DNA of 64,000 nt from JAUUZQ01 sp964538375 (GTDB taxonomy: Bacteria > Bacteroidota > Bacteroidia > Bacteroidales > GCA-2748055), in assembly GCA_964538375.1 (NCBI GenBank), contig CAZIFQ010000001.1, positions 1 through 64,000 of the forward strand, written 5' to 3'. Made by a program: the position numbers and the translations under genes. The notes under the pieces were generated by a model, which made no database searches, was not told the origin of the DNA, and was given only the letters and a program-made list of their open reading frames with translations. This document shows positions 33,222-41,572 of this stretch, in pieces; position 1 is the stretch's first letter, and every line of letters begins with the position of its first letter.

Positions 33222-36200
33222 TTATAACGGCTTGTTGATACTTAAAAATTGAATCCCATCATAAATCAGTATATAGAGATTACCCGCAGAAATTTCATTA
33301 TCATCAAAGGTATCTAATACGTTATTCTTCTTCTGTTTCATGATATCTTTAGCAAGAAGAGTGTTAACTTTTATAGTACAAGCACCCTCATTATTATCTC
33401 CAGGCATAAAAACGATCATCATACCTTTTACATAGGCTGTTGGTGCAGGAGAGAGTTCAATAAAATAATCATCTCCGCCACCGGCATCATCCACACCGAA
33501 ATTAAATGCGCCATTTATAGTAGTTGAACCCCCGATCAGCACTTCGCTTGATGTTGTTCCTGTATTATCTCCAATATTCACAGTTCCAGCAACATCACCC
33601 GTTGCGATATTTACAGTTGAAGAAGCTGTCCCAGTTCCGATATTAAGAGTTTGTGCTGCTGAAGATGAGCCAATATTAACTGTCCCTGAAGTATTTCCTG
33701 TTCCAATATTAGTCGTGTTTGTTGTTGCATTGTTATTTATATTAACTGCACCAACAACTGTTATTCCAGCATTAAATGTCCCCAGTACCGACCAGGTATG
33801 TGCTCCTGTCCAGATTGGAGCAATTCCTTGCGAGAGTGCAGGAGCAGCATCGCTCCTCATCGCATTTGTTGCTGATCCATTTATTGCAGTAAGTCCAATA
33901 GTTGCAGCAGGGTTAGAAAAAGTACTTGCTGCTGCACTAATTACCGAGCCTGTCATAGTTAAACCGGTACCGAGTGTAATTTCCTGAACTGCAGTGCTTG
34001 CAAACGAGCTACCCAATAGTCTGCTGGTAGTACTAGCTGTCTGCATTTTGGCATATGTTATTGAATTATTTGGAATTGTTGTCGCAAAAGTACCTGTGCC
34101 TGTACCGGTTACAGCACCCGTAAGTGTAATCGTTTGATCACCTGTGTTTGAGCCACTGGAAGTACCACTGAATGTACCACTTTGAGTTGCCAAAGTACCC
34201 AGACCTAAATTAGTTCTCGCGGTAACAACATTGGACAAATCAGATAAATTATTTGACTTAACCATCAACCCACTTAAATCCTGATCTCCATTATTTGTGC
34301 CAGACAAATTAGTTGCAGAAACTGCCCCTGTAAAAATTTGTCCTGAGATATCTGCTTTACCATCGATCTGTGTCTGAGCATTGCTGCTTAAGGTATTGAT
34401 ATACTGGAACACGGCGCTGGTTACACTCCCATCAGCGATCTTGGTCGCATCGATCTTAGCTGCTGAGTTGATATCTACATCCATGATCTCATCATTAGCG
34501 ATCTCATCAGTAGTTACCGCACCAGTTCCTATATCATCTGTTGTAATTGTATTGTTAAATATCTTCGCTGATGTAACCGCTCCATCTGAGATGTCTNNNN
34601 NNNNNNNNNNNNNNNNNNNNNNNNNNNNNNNNNNNNNNNNNNNNNNNNNNNNNNNNNNNNNNNNNNNNNNNNNNNNNNNNNNNNNNNNNNNNNNNNTTAG
34701 TATCTCATCTGTAGTTACCGCACCAGTTCCTATATCATCTGCTGTAATTGTATTGTTAAATATCTTCGCTGATGTAACCGCTCCATCTGAGATGTCTTCC
34801 TCAAGGATTGTTGCATTTAATATCTCATCTGTAGCAACACCGCCGGTAGAGATATCCACTGCAAGGATCGTCTCATTGAGTATCTCATCTGTAGTTACCG
34901 CACCAGTTCCTATATCATCTGCTGTAATTGTATTGTTAAATATCTTCGCTGATGTAACCGCTCCATCTGAGATGTCTTCCTCAAGGATTGTTGCATTTAA
35001 TATCTCATCTGTAGCAACACCGCCGGTAGAGATATCCACTGCAAGGATCGTCTCATTGAGTATCTCATCTGTAGTTACCGCATTTGGCTGGATCTGTGCA
35101 TCCCCCGCATTATCTACATCAATATCTCCTATAATATCTACACTGTTGATCGTTGTTCCATCTCCAACAAGCATAAAACCATTGCCCGAAGCAACCAATG
35201 CACTCTGATTATCTGTGTCGTCTCCTACTATGATGTTTCCTTCATTCAGATTGTTCTCTGTATCTATCTCATTATCTACATAGTTCTTTGTCGCTGCATC
35301 CTGAGCAAGTGTCGGGTCAGCCAGATTGTTGATCTGTTGACTACCCAAATCTACAGCTGCTGTCGCTGCGCCAAATCCACTCAATGGAATATTTACCTTA
35401 TCAAGATCAATATTTGCTATCGTACCATTTAGTATCTCATCTGTAGTTACCGCACCAGTTCCTATATCATCTGCTGTAATTGTTCCATTAAAAATATCTT
35501 CTGACAGGATTGTTTCGTCAAGTATCTTAAATGAGTTCACTGCTTCTTCAGTGATTGTAATGGTTCCATCATCAATTATTGTAGCATCTCCGTCAAGACT
35601 TACAACCTGTGGTGCATCTGCATCTTTTCCAACCACAATCTGTCCATTAGCCAAGCCTCCTAATTCAACAATAGCTCCGCCACTTGAAACCATAAGCCGA
35701 TTATTAACCAACGCTACACCCGAATTCGTTCCACCATTAGCAACAGGCAATACCCCTGCCGAAGCGGGCAGGTTCGTAAGTAGCGACCAGCCTGGTGCTC
35801 CTGCTGCTGTATTCATCAACAAAGCACCAGTAACCGGTGAAGGAGGAAGAAGAGTTACCGGATTAATCCCATTGCCATAAATTAAATTGTAGGATATAAT
35901 TGAAGATAGCCCGGTTCCTCCGTAGAGTACCTCAACGATATCGGCATTCCAGGTTCCCGAAATAATGGTACCCAAGGTTGTTATTGAAGTTTGCCCAATA
36001 TAATCACCATCAATATCAATAATTGGATCTTCTGCTGTTCCCGTGATTAATATCCGATCCATTGTACCGGTAACACTGTTGACACCAACATTACCTGCAA
36101 ATAAATTTACCCAGATCGTACCATTAAACATGGTGAGTTTATTGGTTGTTGTATTATAGACGATCAGGCCTGTAGCAGGAGCTGCAATAGCCGCCCGCTC

Positions 36201-36449
36201 TCCTGTCATCATTCGAGGCACCAAAAAACCCCTTTCAACTGATTGCAACTCCAAAATAGCTGAAGCATCAGGCGAAATAGAAACCTCACTGATCCCTACT
36301 CCCTGAGCAAAAGATTTTTGAGCTCCAAGGGTTATTAGAAGGATCACAATACCCAACAATATTTTTAATCGAGAGATACGCATATATTTTTCAATACTCC
36401 ATTTTGCAACGAAGGGCCTTTCCAAAGATGTTGTGCAATTTGTATTCAT
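33222..36449 (-). CDS. Secreted phage-tail-fibre-like repeat protein (contains assembly gap)
   Basis: About 1075 residues as assembled. The signal peptide core (RLKILLGIVILLITLGAQKSFAQ) starts at Met encoded at 36383, but a strong AAGGAGGT just before ATG 36449 fixes the start there. After it comes a Bacteroidota surface-protein opening (ILELQSVERGFLVPRM, GLIVYNTTTNKLTMFNG). The middle holds 60-residue tandem repeats with the 100-N gap. Tail-fibre features follow: LAQDAATKNYVD (near 35290), NNLSDLSNVVTARTNLGLG (near 34225) and a C-terminal part (33225-33470) like phage tail-fibre ends (MIVFMPGDNNEGACTIKVN, ILIYDGIQF). No T9SS signal is evident. First gene of the surface cassette. Confidence 0.7.
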   Translation of the reverse strand: MNTNCTTSLERPFVAKWSIEKYMRISRLKILLGIVILLITLGAQKSFAQGVGISEVSISPDASAILELQSVERGFLVPRMMTGERAAIAAPATGLIVYNTTTNKLTMFNGTIWVNLFAGNVGVNSVTGTMDRILITGTAEDPIIDIDGDYIGQTSITTLGTIISGTWNADIVEVLYGGTGLSSIISYNLIYGNGINPVTLLPPSPVTGALLMNTAAGAPGWSLLTNLPASAGVLPVANGGTNSGVALVNNRLMVSSGGAIVELGGLANGQIVVGKDADAPQVVSLDGDATIIDDGTITITEEAVNSFKILDETILSEDIFNGTITADDIGTGAVTTDEILNGTIANIDLDKVNIPLSGFGAATAAVDLGSQQINNLADPTLAQDAATKNYVDNEIDTENNLNEGNIIVGDDTDNQSALVASGNGFMLVGDGTTINSVDIIGDIDVDNAGDAQIQPNAVTTDEILNETILAVDISTGGVATDEILNATILEEDISDGAVTSAKIFNNTITADDIGTGAVTTDEILNETILAVDISTGGVATDEILNATILEEDISDGAVTSAKIFNNTITADDIGTGAVTTDEILXXXXXXXXXXXXXXXXXXXXXXXXXXXXXXXXXXDISDGAVTSAKIFNNTITTDDIGTGAVTTDEIANDEIMDVDINSAAKIDATKIADGSVTSAVFQYINTLSSNAQTQIDGKADISGQIFTGAVSATNLSGTNNGDQDLSGLMVKSNNLSDLSNVVTARTNLGLGTLATQSGTFSGTSSGSNTGDQTITLTGAVTGTGTGTFATTIPNNSITYAKMQTASTTSRLLGSSFASTAVQEITLGTGLTMTGSVISAAASTFSNPAATIGLTAINGSATNAMRSDAAPALSQGIAPIWTGAHTWSVLGTFNAGITVVGAVNINNNATTNTTNIGTGNTSGTVNIGSSSAAQTLNIGTGTASSTVNIATGDVAGTVNIGDNTGTTSSEVLIGGSTTINGAFNFGVDDAGGGDDYFIELSPAPTAYVKGMMIVFMPGDNNEGACTIKVNTLLAKDIMKQKKNNVLDTFDDNEISAGNLYILIYDGIQFLSINKPL
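34510..35070 (-). repeat. 180-bp tandem repeats encoding a 60-residue (3 x 20) unit
   Basis: Two copies, 34711-34890 and 34891-35070, are identical base for base. Part of a third (34510-34596) precedes the assembly gap, with one C/T change near its start region, and a partial unit lies at 35429-35490. The encoded unit splits into three 20-residue subrepeats with the pattern I.N.TI...DI..G.V. (e.g. EILNETILAVDISTGGVAT). Perfect identity implies recent duplication or ongoing gene conversion. Confidence 0.9.
34597..34696. other. Assembly gap (100 N) inside the repeat
   Basis: Exactly 100 N, the usual filler for a gap of unknown size. The reading frame is open on both sides and stays in frame through the filler. 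Repeat phase predicts a missing length of 79 plus a multiple of 180 nt, so 100 is not the real size. Confidence 0.95.
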
Positions 36450-36799
36450 AATATACCTCCTTAATTTTTTTCTTTTTTTCATCAATACTTAGCCTGAATT
36501 TCAGACCGAACAAAACCGAGCTGCATCCTCAACTTACTTTACTAGTACCATCCTTAATGACAATGCAATTCTGACCAATAAATATGATGTAAATTGGCAG
36601 AACAGATTCCCTTATATTTTTAATCCTTAATATTTCCCTACTACTAAACAGTTTATTTATATTTTAGTGAATTAAACTCTAAATATAATTATAGAATTCA
36701 AAATTATTAACAAGTCTTTAGAACATTCAAAATTTATACGTAAAAAACAGCCATTAGGTTGCTTTTAAAAGTAATAAAAATCAATATTTATATGGGATA
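36450..36799 (-). promoter_or_regulatory. Long A/T-rich leader and promoter of the surface cassette
   Basis: This 350-nt stretch between recO and the repeat-protein gene holds no gene. On the minus strand TAATTTTG (36706-36699) is preceded after 21 nt by TTG (36730-36728), a good Bacteroidota promoter. It predicts a leader of about 240 nt, ending in AAGGAGGT five nt before ATG 36449. I see no clear hairpin with a U-run or known riboswitch in it. Confidence 0.45.
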
Positions 36800-37528
36800 T
36801 TAATTGGTGAAAATTGTGCGAAGGATTTCTACTGATTTTATTTCCTTCAAACTCTCCACATGAAACATGTAAAATTCCAGTAGAGAATCGAGAAATATAT
36901 TTCTACCCGACTGGTTTACAATTAGCTTGTCGAGTGCTTCATAATTATTTGAAAAACAAGCGTGCCAGTACTTTCCAAGCTCTTCTTCCCGAGTAAGATC
37001 AGTAGTATTTGCCCCATCTGTAAATGTTCCCAATTCCGGGTTAAAATATTTTTTCTTTTCAGAGTAATTTGCTTGTGGTTCAAAGCCAAGATACCTGGTA
37101 AATTGGAATAGAAAAAGAAGATGAAATGAAGCCGATGCACTCTCCATTGTCTCAAAGTAACTTATGGAGGCCTCTAAAAATTGAAATAAAACTACATTTT
37201 GTTCTTCCTCTCTCAGCGTTTTTGATAGAATTTCTGCGATAAACAGTGCCTGTAATCTTTTAGTGATATCTTGTTGCAGACTATTCATCGGATTGATCAT
37301 TGAGACTTCCTTAATCCACTGTATATCACGATTTGGCTTGAAATATATATCGAAATTTAGCAGAAAAAGCGGCTGAAACAAAGAAGCGCGATTATTCTTT
37401 TTTGATTTTCTGACTCCCTTCATTATGAAAGATTGCCGCCCCCATTTTTCTGTAAAACATTGCACAATAATGCTCGATTCCCCATAGCGAATCGTATGTA
37501 GTACTATGACCTTGGTTTTTTCGAGCAT
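36800..37528 (-). CDS. recO: DNA repair protein RecO
   Basis: 242 residues, normal length. The N-terminal OB-fold begins with VIVLHTIRYGESSIIVQCFTEKWGRQSFIMKGV; the C-terminal helical part contains FLFQFTRYLGFEPQ. RecO works with RecR to load RecA on single-stranded DNA. The zinc-binding cysteines found in some RecO proteins are not evident, which is common in this phylum. It has its own -7 box (37556-37563) and lies downstream of porZ on the same strand, 96 nt after it. Confidence 0.9.
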   Translation of the reverse strand: MLEKTKVIVLHTIRYGESSIIVQCFTEKWGRQSFIMKGVRKSKKNNRASLFQPLFLLNFDIYFKPNRDIQWIKEVSMINPMNSLQQDITKRLQALFIAEILSKTLREEEQNVVLFQFLEASISYFETMESASASFHLLFLFQFTRYLGFEPQANYSEKKKYFNPELGTFTDGANTTDLTREEELGKYWHACFSNNYEALDKLIVNQSGRNIFLDSLLEFYMFHVESLKEIKSVEILRTIFTN

Positions 37529-37555
37529 AATAATCTATTCGTGATTTAGCTTACT

Positions 37556-37563
37556 CAAAGATA
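37556..37563 (-). promoter_or_regulatory. -7 box (TATCTTTG) for recO
   Basis: Minus-strand TATCTTTG fits the consensus 28 nt before the recO ATG (37528). No TTG is seen at the usual -33 distance. recO may also be transcribed from upstream porZ. Confidence 0.35.
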
Positions 37564-37624
37564 ACAATGATGTAACAGAAGAGAGAATTCCTCTACTGTT
37601 TTATCCCTGTAAAAGGTCAATAAA

Positions 37625-39934
37625 CTAGTGGATGAAAAGTATCTTTGTTACATGCGCCGCATCGGCCTTCCGGTTAGCCAGGAAAACCATATACACTCCT
37701 GTTGCCACTCTTTCTCCATTGAAGTTTGTGCCATCCCAAAGGGCTTGTCCCCCAAATGATTCGGCTTCGAAAACCAGGTTCCCGCTTATATCCGTGATTT
37801 TTACTGTTGTCTCTTCGAGTAGGCCACTTATAGCAATTAAACCATGATAGGTTTCCCTTACCGGATTTGGGAACACTTTTACATTATCATATTTTTCAGC
37901 TCCTTGTGTTGATTCTCCTCTAAAAGAAATGACACCTTTTTCCGTCCCAAAAAAGACTTCTCCACTTTCTCCGTTCACGCAAATATCAGCTATGCTATTT
38001 GAAAGTAGCGGGCTTGTCTCAGCATTAAAACTATGGATTTGTTTTCTTCCGTCTTCTGAAACAAGAAATGCACCACTCCCTGCTGTTCCGAGCCACTTTC
38101 TGTTAGCGCCGTCCACTTCAATGGCAGTTATCATTTCAGTTTCCAGCAAGGGATCCGCATAGTCTGTACCATCATCTCTGGGGACTAGTATTTCCCGGGC
38201 AAAAATTGATCCGTCTGTGAATAAACTCGACGGACTATAGAAGACTAAAATTCCCTGGCTGGTTCCCAGCCATATATTCCCATTTTGATCCTCGGCAAAT
38301 GAGTACACTTCATTTGTGATTACCTTTCCAAACTCATCTACAACATTAACAAGGCGATATACATCATCATCTTCATTATCGATAGTTCCATTGAAATCCA
38401 TAGCAAATAATCCTTGTCCCTTAGGAATAATTGCCCAGAGATAGCCATCCTGTGTAAGCAGGACATCTCCTAATGCAGAATAAGAGCTTAGCAATCCATC
38501 GACTTTAAAACTTTTCCAGGAACCATCTTGTTTCATTACCGATATCGGTTCTGAAACCTTTGTATTCGTCATCCACAGGTTCTTGTTATTATCAAAGGCA
38601 AGGCCCCCAATTCTAATAACATTGCTACCGGGAACTGCATTTTGTAATGAACTGTTTGTTTCATCATAATCAGCAATTATATTGCCTTCTCTGTACTCAA
38701 CCAATCCATGGCCCCAGGATCCGGTATACAGGTGAGACGGATCATCAGGATCTACAGCAAGTGTGACAAAATCATTGTAATCATAACTTACCCTTGATTT
38801 CCATAATTGATCCTTATAAGTAAACAATGATCCGGATTTGTATAAATTGCTATAAGTTTTAGTAACCCCGCCGGATACAGCATACAGAATTCCTCCAGCA
38901 GAAGCCATTTTGTATGCAATTAATGAAAACGGTCCGTTTGGTCTGATGACCTCTTCTGATCCATTATTTACCTTCACCATTCCACGACCATAGTCAGCAA
39001 TCCACAGCACACCTTGTTTGTCAATTACCGAAGACCTTGGCCTTCCAATTTCATAACTCATAACAAATAGGAAATCATCGCTCATAATCTGAACTCCATT
39101 TTTACCTGACAATAAGAGGTAACTTTCTCCAGTCCTTATTTCATTAATCTCCTCTTCTGTATATTGTAAAAATTCATTCCAGGTGCCATCCAAATAATAC
39201 AATTTATCCTGAATCTCTAAAGGATCATCATATACTGCAAAAATTCTCCCGTTGAAAGCAACAACACCACTAAAGGGGCCATCTGAATTTGGTATATCTG
39301 TCAATCTCTCCCAGGAATTGAAATCAATCAAAAATGGATTAGCTATTAATGCTCTTAGAATCCCCTCTTCCGTAGCAGCATAAATATAGGTGTCGTCGGA
39401 TGAAATCTGGTTGATCCTCAGTGCGTCACCTCCTTCTCCAATATAATAAGTGTCAGTTATTTCATATTTTTCAATATCGAGAACAACGATCCCAAAGCCA
39501 CATGATAAATATGCTTTGCCATTTAGAAAATATATGTCATTAATAGTCTTATCACCGGGGATTTGTTTTTTTAAGATATCCGGAATATTGATAATGTCAT
39601 TCCCTTTTAAGATATCTACGTTCGCATTCTCATACGCCAGCAACGCCACTTGATCTTCTTCGCTCCAACTCATGGCAGAAACAATATTATCAGACAAGCC
39701 ATCAGTTTTAGAGAGGGTACTCATACTATTATCGGAAAGATGGTAGTAAAATATCCCTCCTGTGGAAGAACAGATTGCCTTATCATTAGTGACCATTACT
39801 GTATTACAGAAATAATAGGGTAAGTGCGTTTGCCATTCCCCAACAGCAATCTGAGCGGTAATTGTTCCTGAAATTAGTGTCAGAAATACTAAAGAAAATT
39901 TCTTTTTCGCTGCTTGTATCAACAATATCTTCAT
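37625..39934 (-). CDS. porZ: Type IX secretion system protein PorZ
   Basis: 769 residues from ATG 39934 (a GTG directly before it is less likely). The signal peptide ends near TITAQ. Two seven-bladed-propeller regions (about 30-330 and 340-670) with repeats such as GILRALIANPF, GVLWIADYGRGMVKV and NIWLGTSQGILVF follow. Opening IAVGEWQTHLPYYFCNTVM matches PorZ. The C-terminal domain (about 685-769; KVFPNPVRETYHG, TDISGNLVFEA, WDGTNFNGERVATGVYMVF) is a T9SS type-A-like CTD. In Porphyromonas, PorZ is part of the surface attachment complex that links cargo to A-LPS. It should serve cargo such as the adhesins at 27661-36449. Confidence 0.85.
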   Translation of the reverse strand: MKILLIQAAKKKFSLVFLTLISGTITAQIAVGEWQTHLPYYFCNTVMVTNDKAICSSTGGIFYYHLSDNSMSTLSKTDGLSDNIVSAMSWSEEDQVALLAYENANVDILKGNDIINIPDILKKQIPGDKTINDIYFLNGKAYLSCGFGIVVLDIEKYEITDTYYIGEGGDALRINQISSDDTYIYAATEEGILRALIANPFLIDFNSWERLTDIPNSDGPFSGVVAFNGRIFAVYDDPLEIQDKLYYLDGTWNEFLQYTEEEINEIRTGESYLLLSGKNGVQIMSDDFLFVMSYEIGRPRSSVIDKQGVLWIADYGRGMVKVNNGSEEVIRPNGPFSLIAYKMASAGGILYAVSGGVTKTYSNLYKSGSLFTYKDQLWKSRVSYDYNDFVTLAVDPDDPSHLYTGSWGHGLVEYREGNIIADYDETNSSLQNAVPGSNVIRIGGLAFDNNKNLWMTNTKVSEPISVMKQDGSWKSFKVDGLLSSYSALGDVLLTQDGYLWAIIPKGQGLFAMDFNGTIDNEDDDVYRLVNVVDEFGKVITNEVYSFAEDQNGNIWLGTSQGILVFYSPSSLFTDGSIFAREILVPRDDGTDYADPLLETEMITAIEVDGANRKWLGTAGSGAFLVSEDGRKQIHSFNAETSPLLSNSIADICVNGESGEVFFGTEKGVISFRGESTQGAEKYDNVKVFPNPVRETYHGLIAISGLLEETTVKITDISGNLVFEAESFGGQALWDGTNFNGERVATGVYMVFLANRKADAAHVTKILFIH

Positions 39935-39979
39935 CACTTATTAGTACGTAAAATGCGCTAATATATTACTCCTTTGTAA

Positions 39980-40585
39980 TTAAAGCTTCAAATGATTCAG
40001 AAAATCCGCAAGTTTTGAAACCGCAATGGCCCTGTGACTTATCCTGTTTTTCTCTTCAAGATTCATCTCTGCAAAAGATTGATCATATCCTTTTGGTAAA
40101 AATATTGGATCATATCCAAACCCTTTACCCCCGCACGGTTTCTCTGTTATGTTCCCTTCGATTATTCCCTCAAAATAATATGATTTACCGTCTAGAATTA
40201 GTGCGATAACTGTCCTGAACCTGGCTTTTCTATTGTCTTGTTTTTCTAAAAGTTCCAATACCTTCCTGATATTTCCCTCTGTGACATTCATATCCTTAAA
40301 CACAGGAGTTCCAATACGAGAATACCTGGCTGAGAAAACACCTGGTTCGCCCCCAAGCGCATCGATTTCAAGACCTGTATCATCAGCAAAGCAATTAAAA
40401 CCAAAGCCATGGAAAATAAACTCTGCTTTTTGAAACGCATTTTCTTCCAGGGTAAGGTGGTCCTCAGGTATCTCTTCATATATACCTTTCTCCTCTAATC
40501 CTGATATATTGAAATCAGCAGCAAGAATACTCTTTATCTCCTCAAGCTTGTGCCTGTTATTCGTAGCAAATACAATTTCTTTCAT
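39980..40585 (-). CDS. rdgB: XTP/dITP diphosphatase (RdgB/HAM1)
   Basis: 201 residues. It hydrolyses non-canonical purine triphosphates (dITP, XTP) to monophosphates, keeping them out of DNA. The substrate loop TNNRHKLEEI (8-17), FADDTGLEID, GEPGVFSARYS and FGYDPIFLPKGYDQSFAEM and SHRAIAV are intact. The start codon follows directly on the U-run of a hairpin (40586-40611), leaving no free leader. porZ follows 45 nt downstream of its stop. Confidence 0.93.
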   Translation of the reverse strand: MKEIVFATNNRHKLEEIKSILAADFNISGLEEKGIYEEIPEDHLTLEENAFQKAEFIFHGFGFNCFADDTGLEIDALGGEPGVFSARYSRIGTPVFKDMNVTEGNIRKVLELLEKQDNRKARFRTVIALILDGKSYYFEGIIEGNITEKPCGGKGFGYDPIFLPKGYDQSFAEMNLEEKNRISHRAIAVSKLADFLNHLKL

Positions 40586-40611
40586 AAAAAAAGGCCGTTA
40601 ATAGAACGGCC
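40586..40611 (-). terminator. Intrinsic terminator of the usp gene, abutting the rdgB start codon
   Basis: On the minus strand GGCCGTT (40611-40605), a 5-nt loop and AACGGCC (40599-40593) are followed by seven T (40592-40586), and the next base is the A of the rdgB ATG. It fits a terminator for the universal stress gene, or a hairpin leader for rdgB. Confidence 0.7.
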
Positions 40612-40635
40612 TAATTTACAAAGAAAAAATTCTTT

Positions 40636-41472
40636 TTAACCTCCGCTTGCCCTGAAACCACTTGAAACTTTAACTTTTCGTGGATTCACACACATTACTG
40701 GAATATTAAATTCATTTGACATTATAAATTGCTCAGGTGCACCAAACAGATAATCTGTAAATTTTATGTTCCTGGTGGCCATTATCATAATCACGTCAAA
40801 ATTGTTATCCTTGGCATAATTCACCACCTCCTCTTTAAAACTGGCTTTGCCTTCGGCTGTAACAATTTCATATTCTACGTTATGAGTTTTCAGGTAGGAC
40901 TCAATGTATTTCATGTTTGAAATTAACTTTCTCCTGAACCCTTTATCTTTCGCTTTCCCTTTTATTATTGTAAATTTCGTATCAAAGCTTCTGGCCATAT
41001 GGTAAATCCAATTGGCTTTTTCTTTGTTCTCAGACTTGAAATCAATAGGAAGAAGTATTGATTCAATCTTATCTTTTTTCGGCTTATCCTGAACAACAAG
41101 AAATGGAATTTTTGAAGAGACTACAACTTTAAGGGCTTTACTTCCAAATAACTTTTGAGCCCCCTTCAAACCATGAGTTCCCATAATAATCATTTCAGCT
41201 TTGCGCTCTGTTGCGACTTCTCCAATAGCAACAAATATGCTGCCGGTTTGAACAACAAAGTTTGGCTTCTGACCATATTCCTTTGCCAGTTTATCGCACG
41301 CTTCAGCCATCTGCTTCTCTTTTTCTTCTGCATCTTTACTCTCAGATACAATATGGAGTAACAGAATTTCTCTATTCTTTGCTTTTGCATATCTAACAGC
41401 ATGTACAAAAGCATTCTCAGCAACCGGGGTAAAATCCCAGGGAACAATTATAGGACGCACTACATTTTCCAT
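40636..41472 (-). CDS. Universal stress protein, tandem UspA domains
   Basis: 278 residues with two UspA domains, about 1-145 and 150-272. Domain 1 opens with RPIIVPWDFTPVAENAFVHAVRYA and ends with the nucleotide-loop MGTHGLKGAQKLFGSKALKVV. Domain 2 opens with IESILLPIDFKSENKEKANW and ends with IMATRNIKFTDYLFGAPEQFI, where the G-x2-G-x9-G pattern is lost. Domain 1 may bind ATP; domain 2 probably does not. The exact stress signal is unknown. It diverges from the cyclase gene with 100 nt between starts. Confidence 0.88.
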   Translation of the reverse strand: MENVVRPIIVPWDFTPVAENAFVHAVRYAKAKNREILLLHIVSESKDAEEKEKQMAEACDKLAKEYGQKPNFVVQTGSIFVAIGEVATERKAEMIIMGTHGLKGAQKLFGSKALKVVVSSKIPFLVVQDKPKKDKIESILLPIDFKSENKEKANWIYHMARSFDTKFTIIKGKAKDKGFRRKLISNMKYIESYLKTHNVEYEIVTAEGKASFKEEVVNYAKDNNFDVIMIMATRNIKFTDYLFGAPEQFIMSNEFNIPVMCVNPRKVKVSSGFRASGG

Positions 41473-41545
41473 TGGTATTACTTGTTTTAAGTTACTTTTA
41501 CAGTGTATCGAAATAAATGCTTATTTTTGATTACATATACCTAAT

Positions 41546-41553
41546 CAAAGGTA
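41546..41553 (-). promoter_or_regulatory. -7 box (TACCTTTG) for the universal stress gene
   Basis: Minus-strand TACCTTTG matches the consensus, 74 nt before the usp ATG in the short divergent region shared with the cyclase gene. No TTG at the correct -33 spacing is visible. Confidence 0.35.
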
Positions 41554-41572
41554 ACCATCAGGTTTACAAGTT

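Noticed and set aside
34510..35070. Possible CRISPR array
   Set aside because: The repeat unit is 180 bp without spacers and encodes protein in frame. There are no Cas genes.
34381..35208. Long + strand open frame through the repeat and the gap, opposite the fibre gene
   Set aside because: It is the antisense reading of the 180-bp repeats, whose length is a multiple of three, so every frame without a stop stays open. The minus-strand frame has a signal peptide, ribosome site and known motifs.
33222..36449. Prophage remnant
   Set aside because: Only one gene has tail-fibre features, it has a signal peptide, and all neighbours are chromosomal surface or housekeeping genes. No integrase, capsid or terminase gene is present.
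37574..37600. Terminator after porZ
   Set aside because: AACAG..AGAG pairs with CTCT..CTGTT, but on the minus strand no U-run follows, so it does not qualify as an intrinsic terminator.
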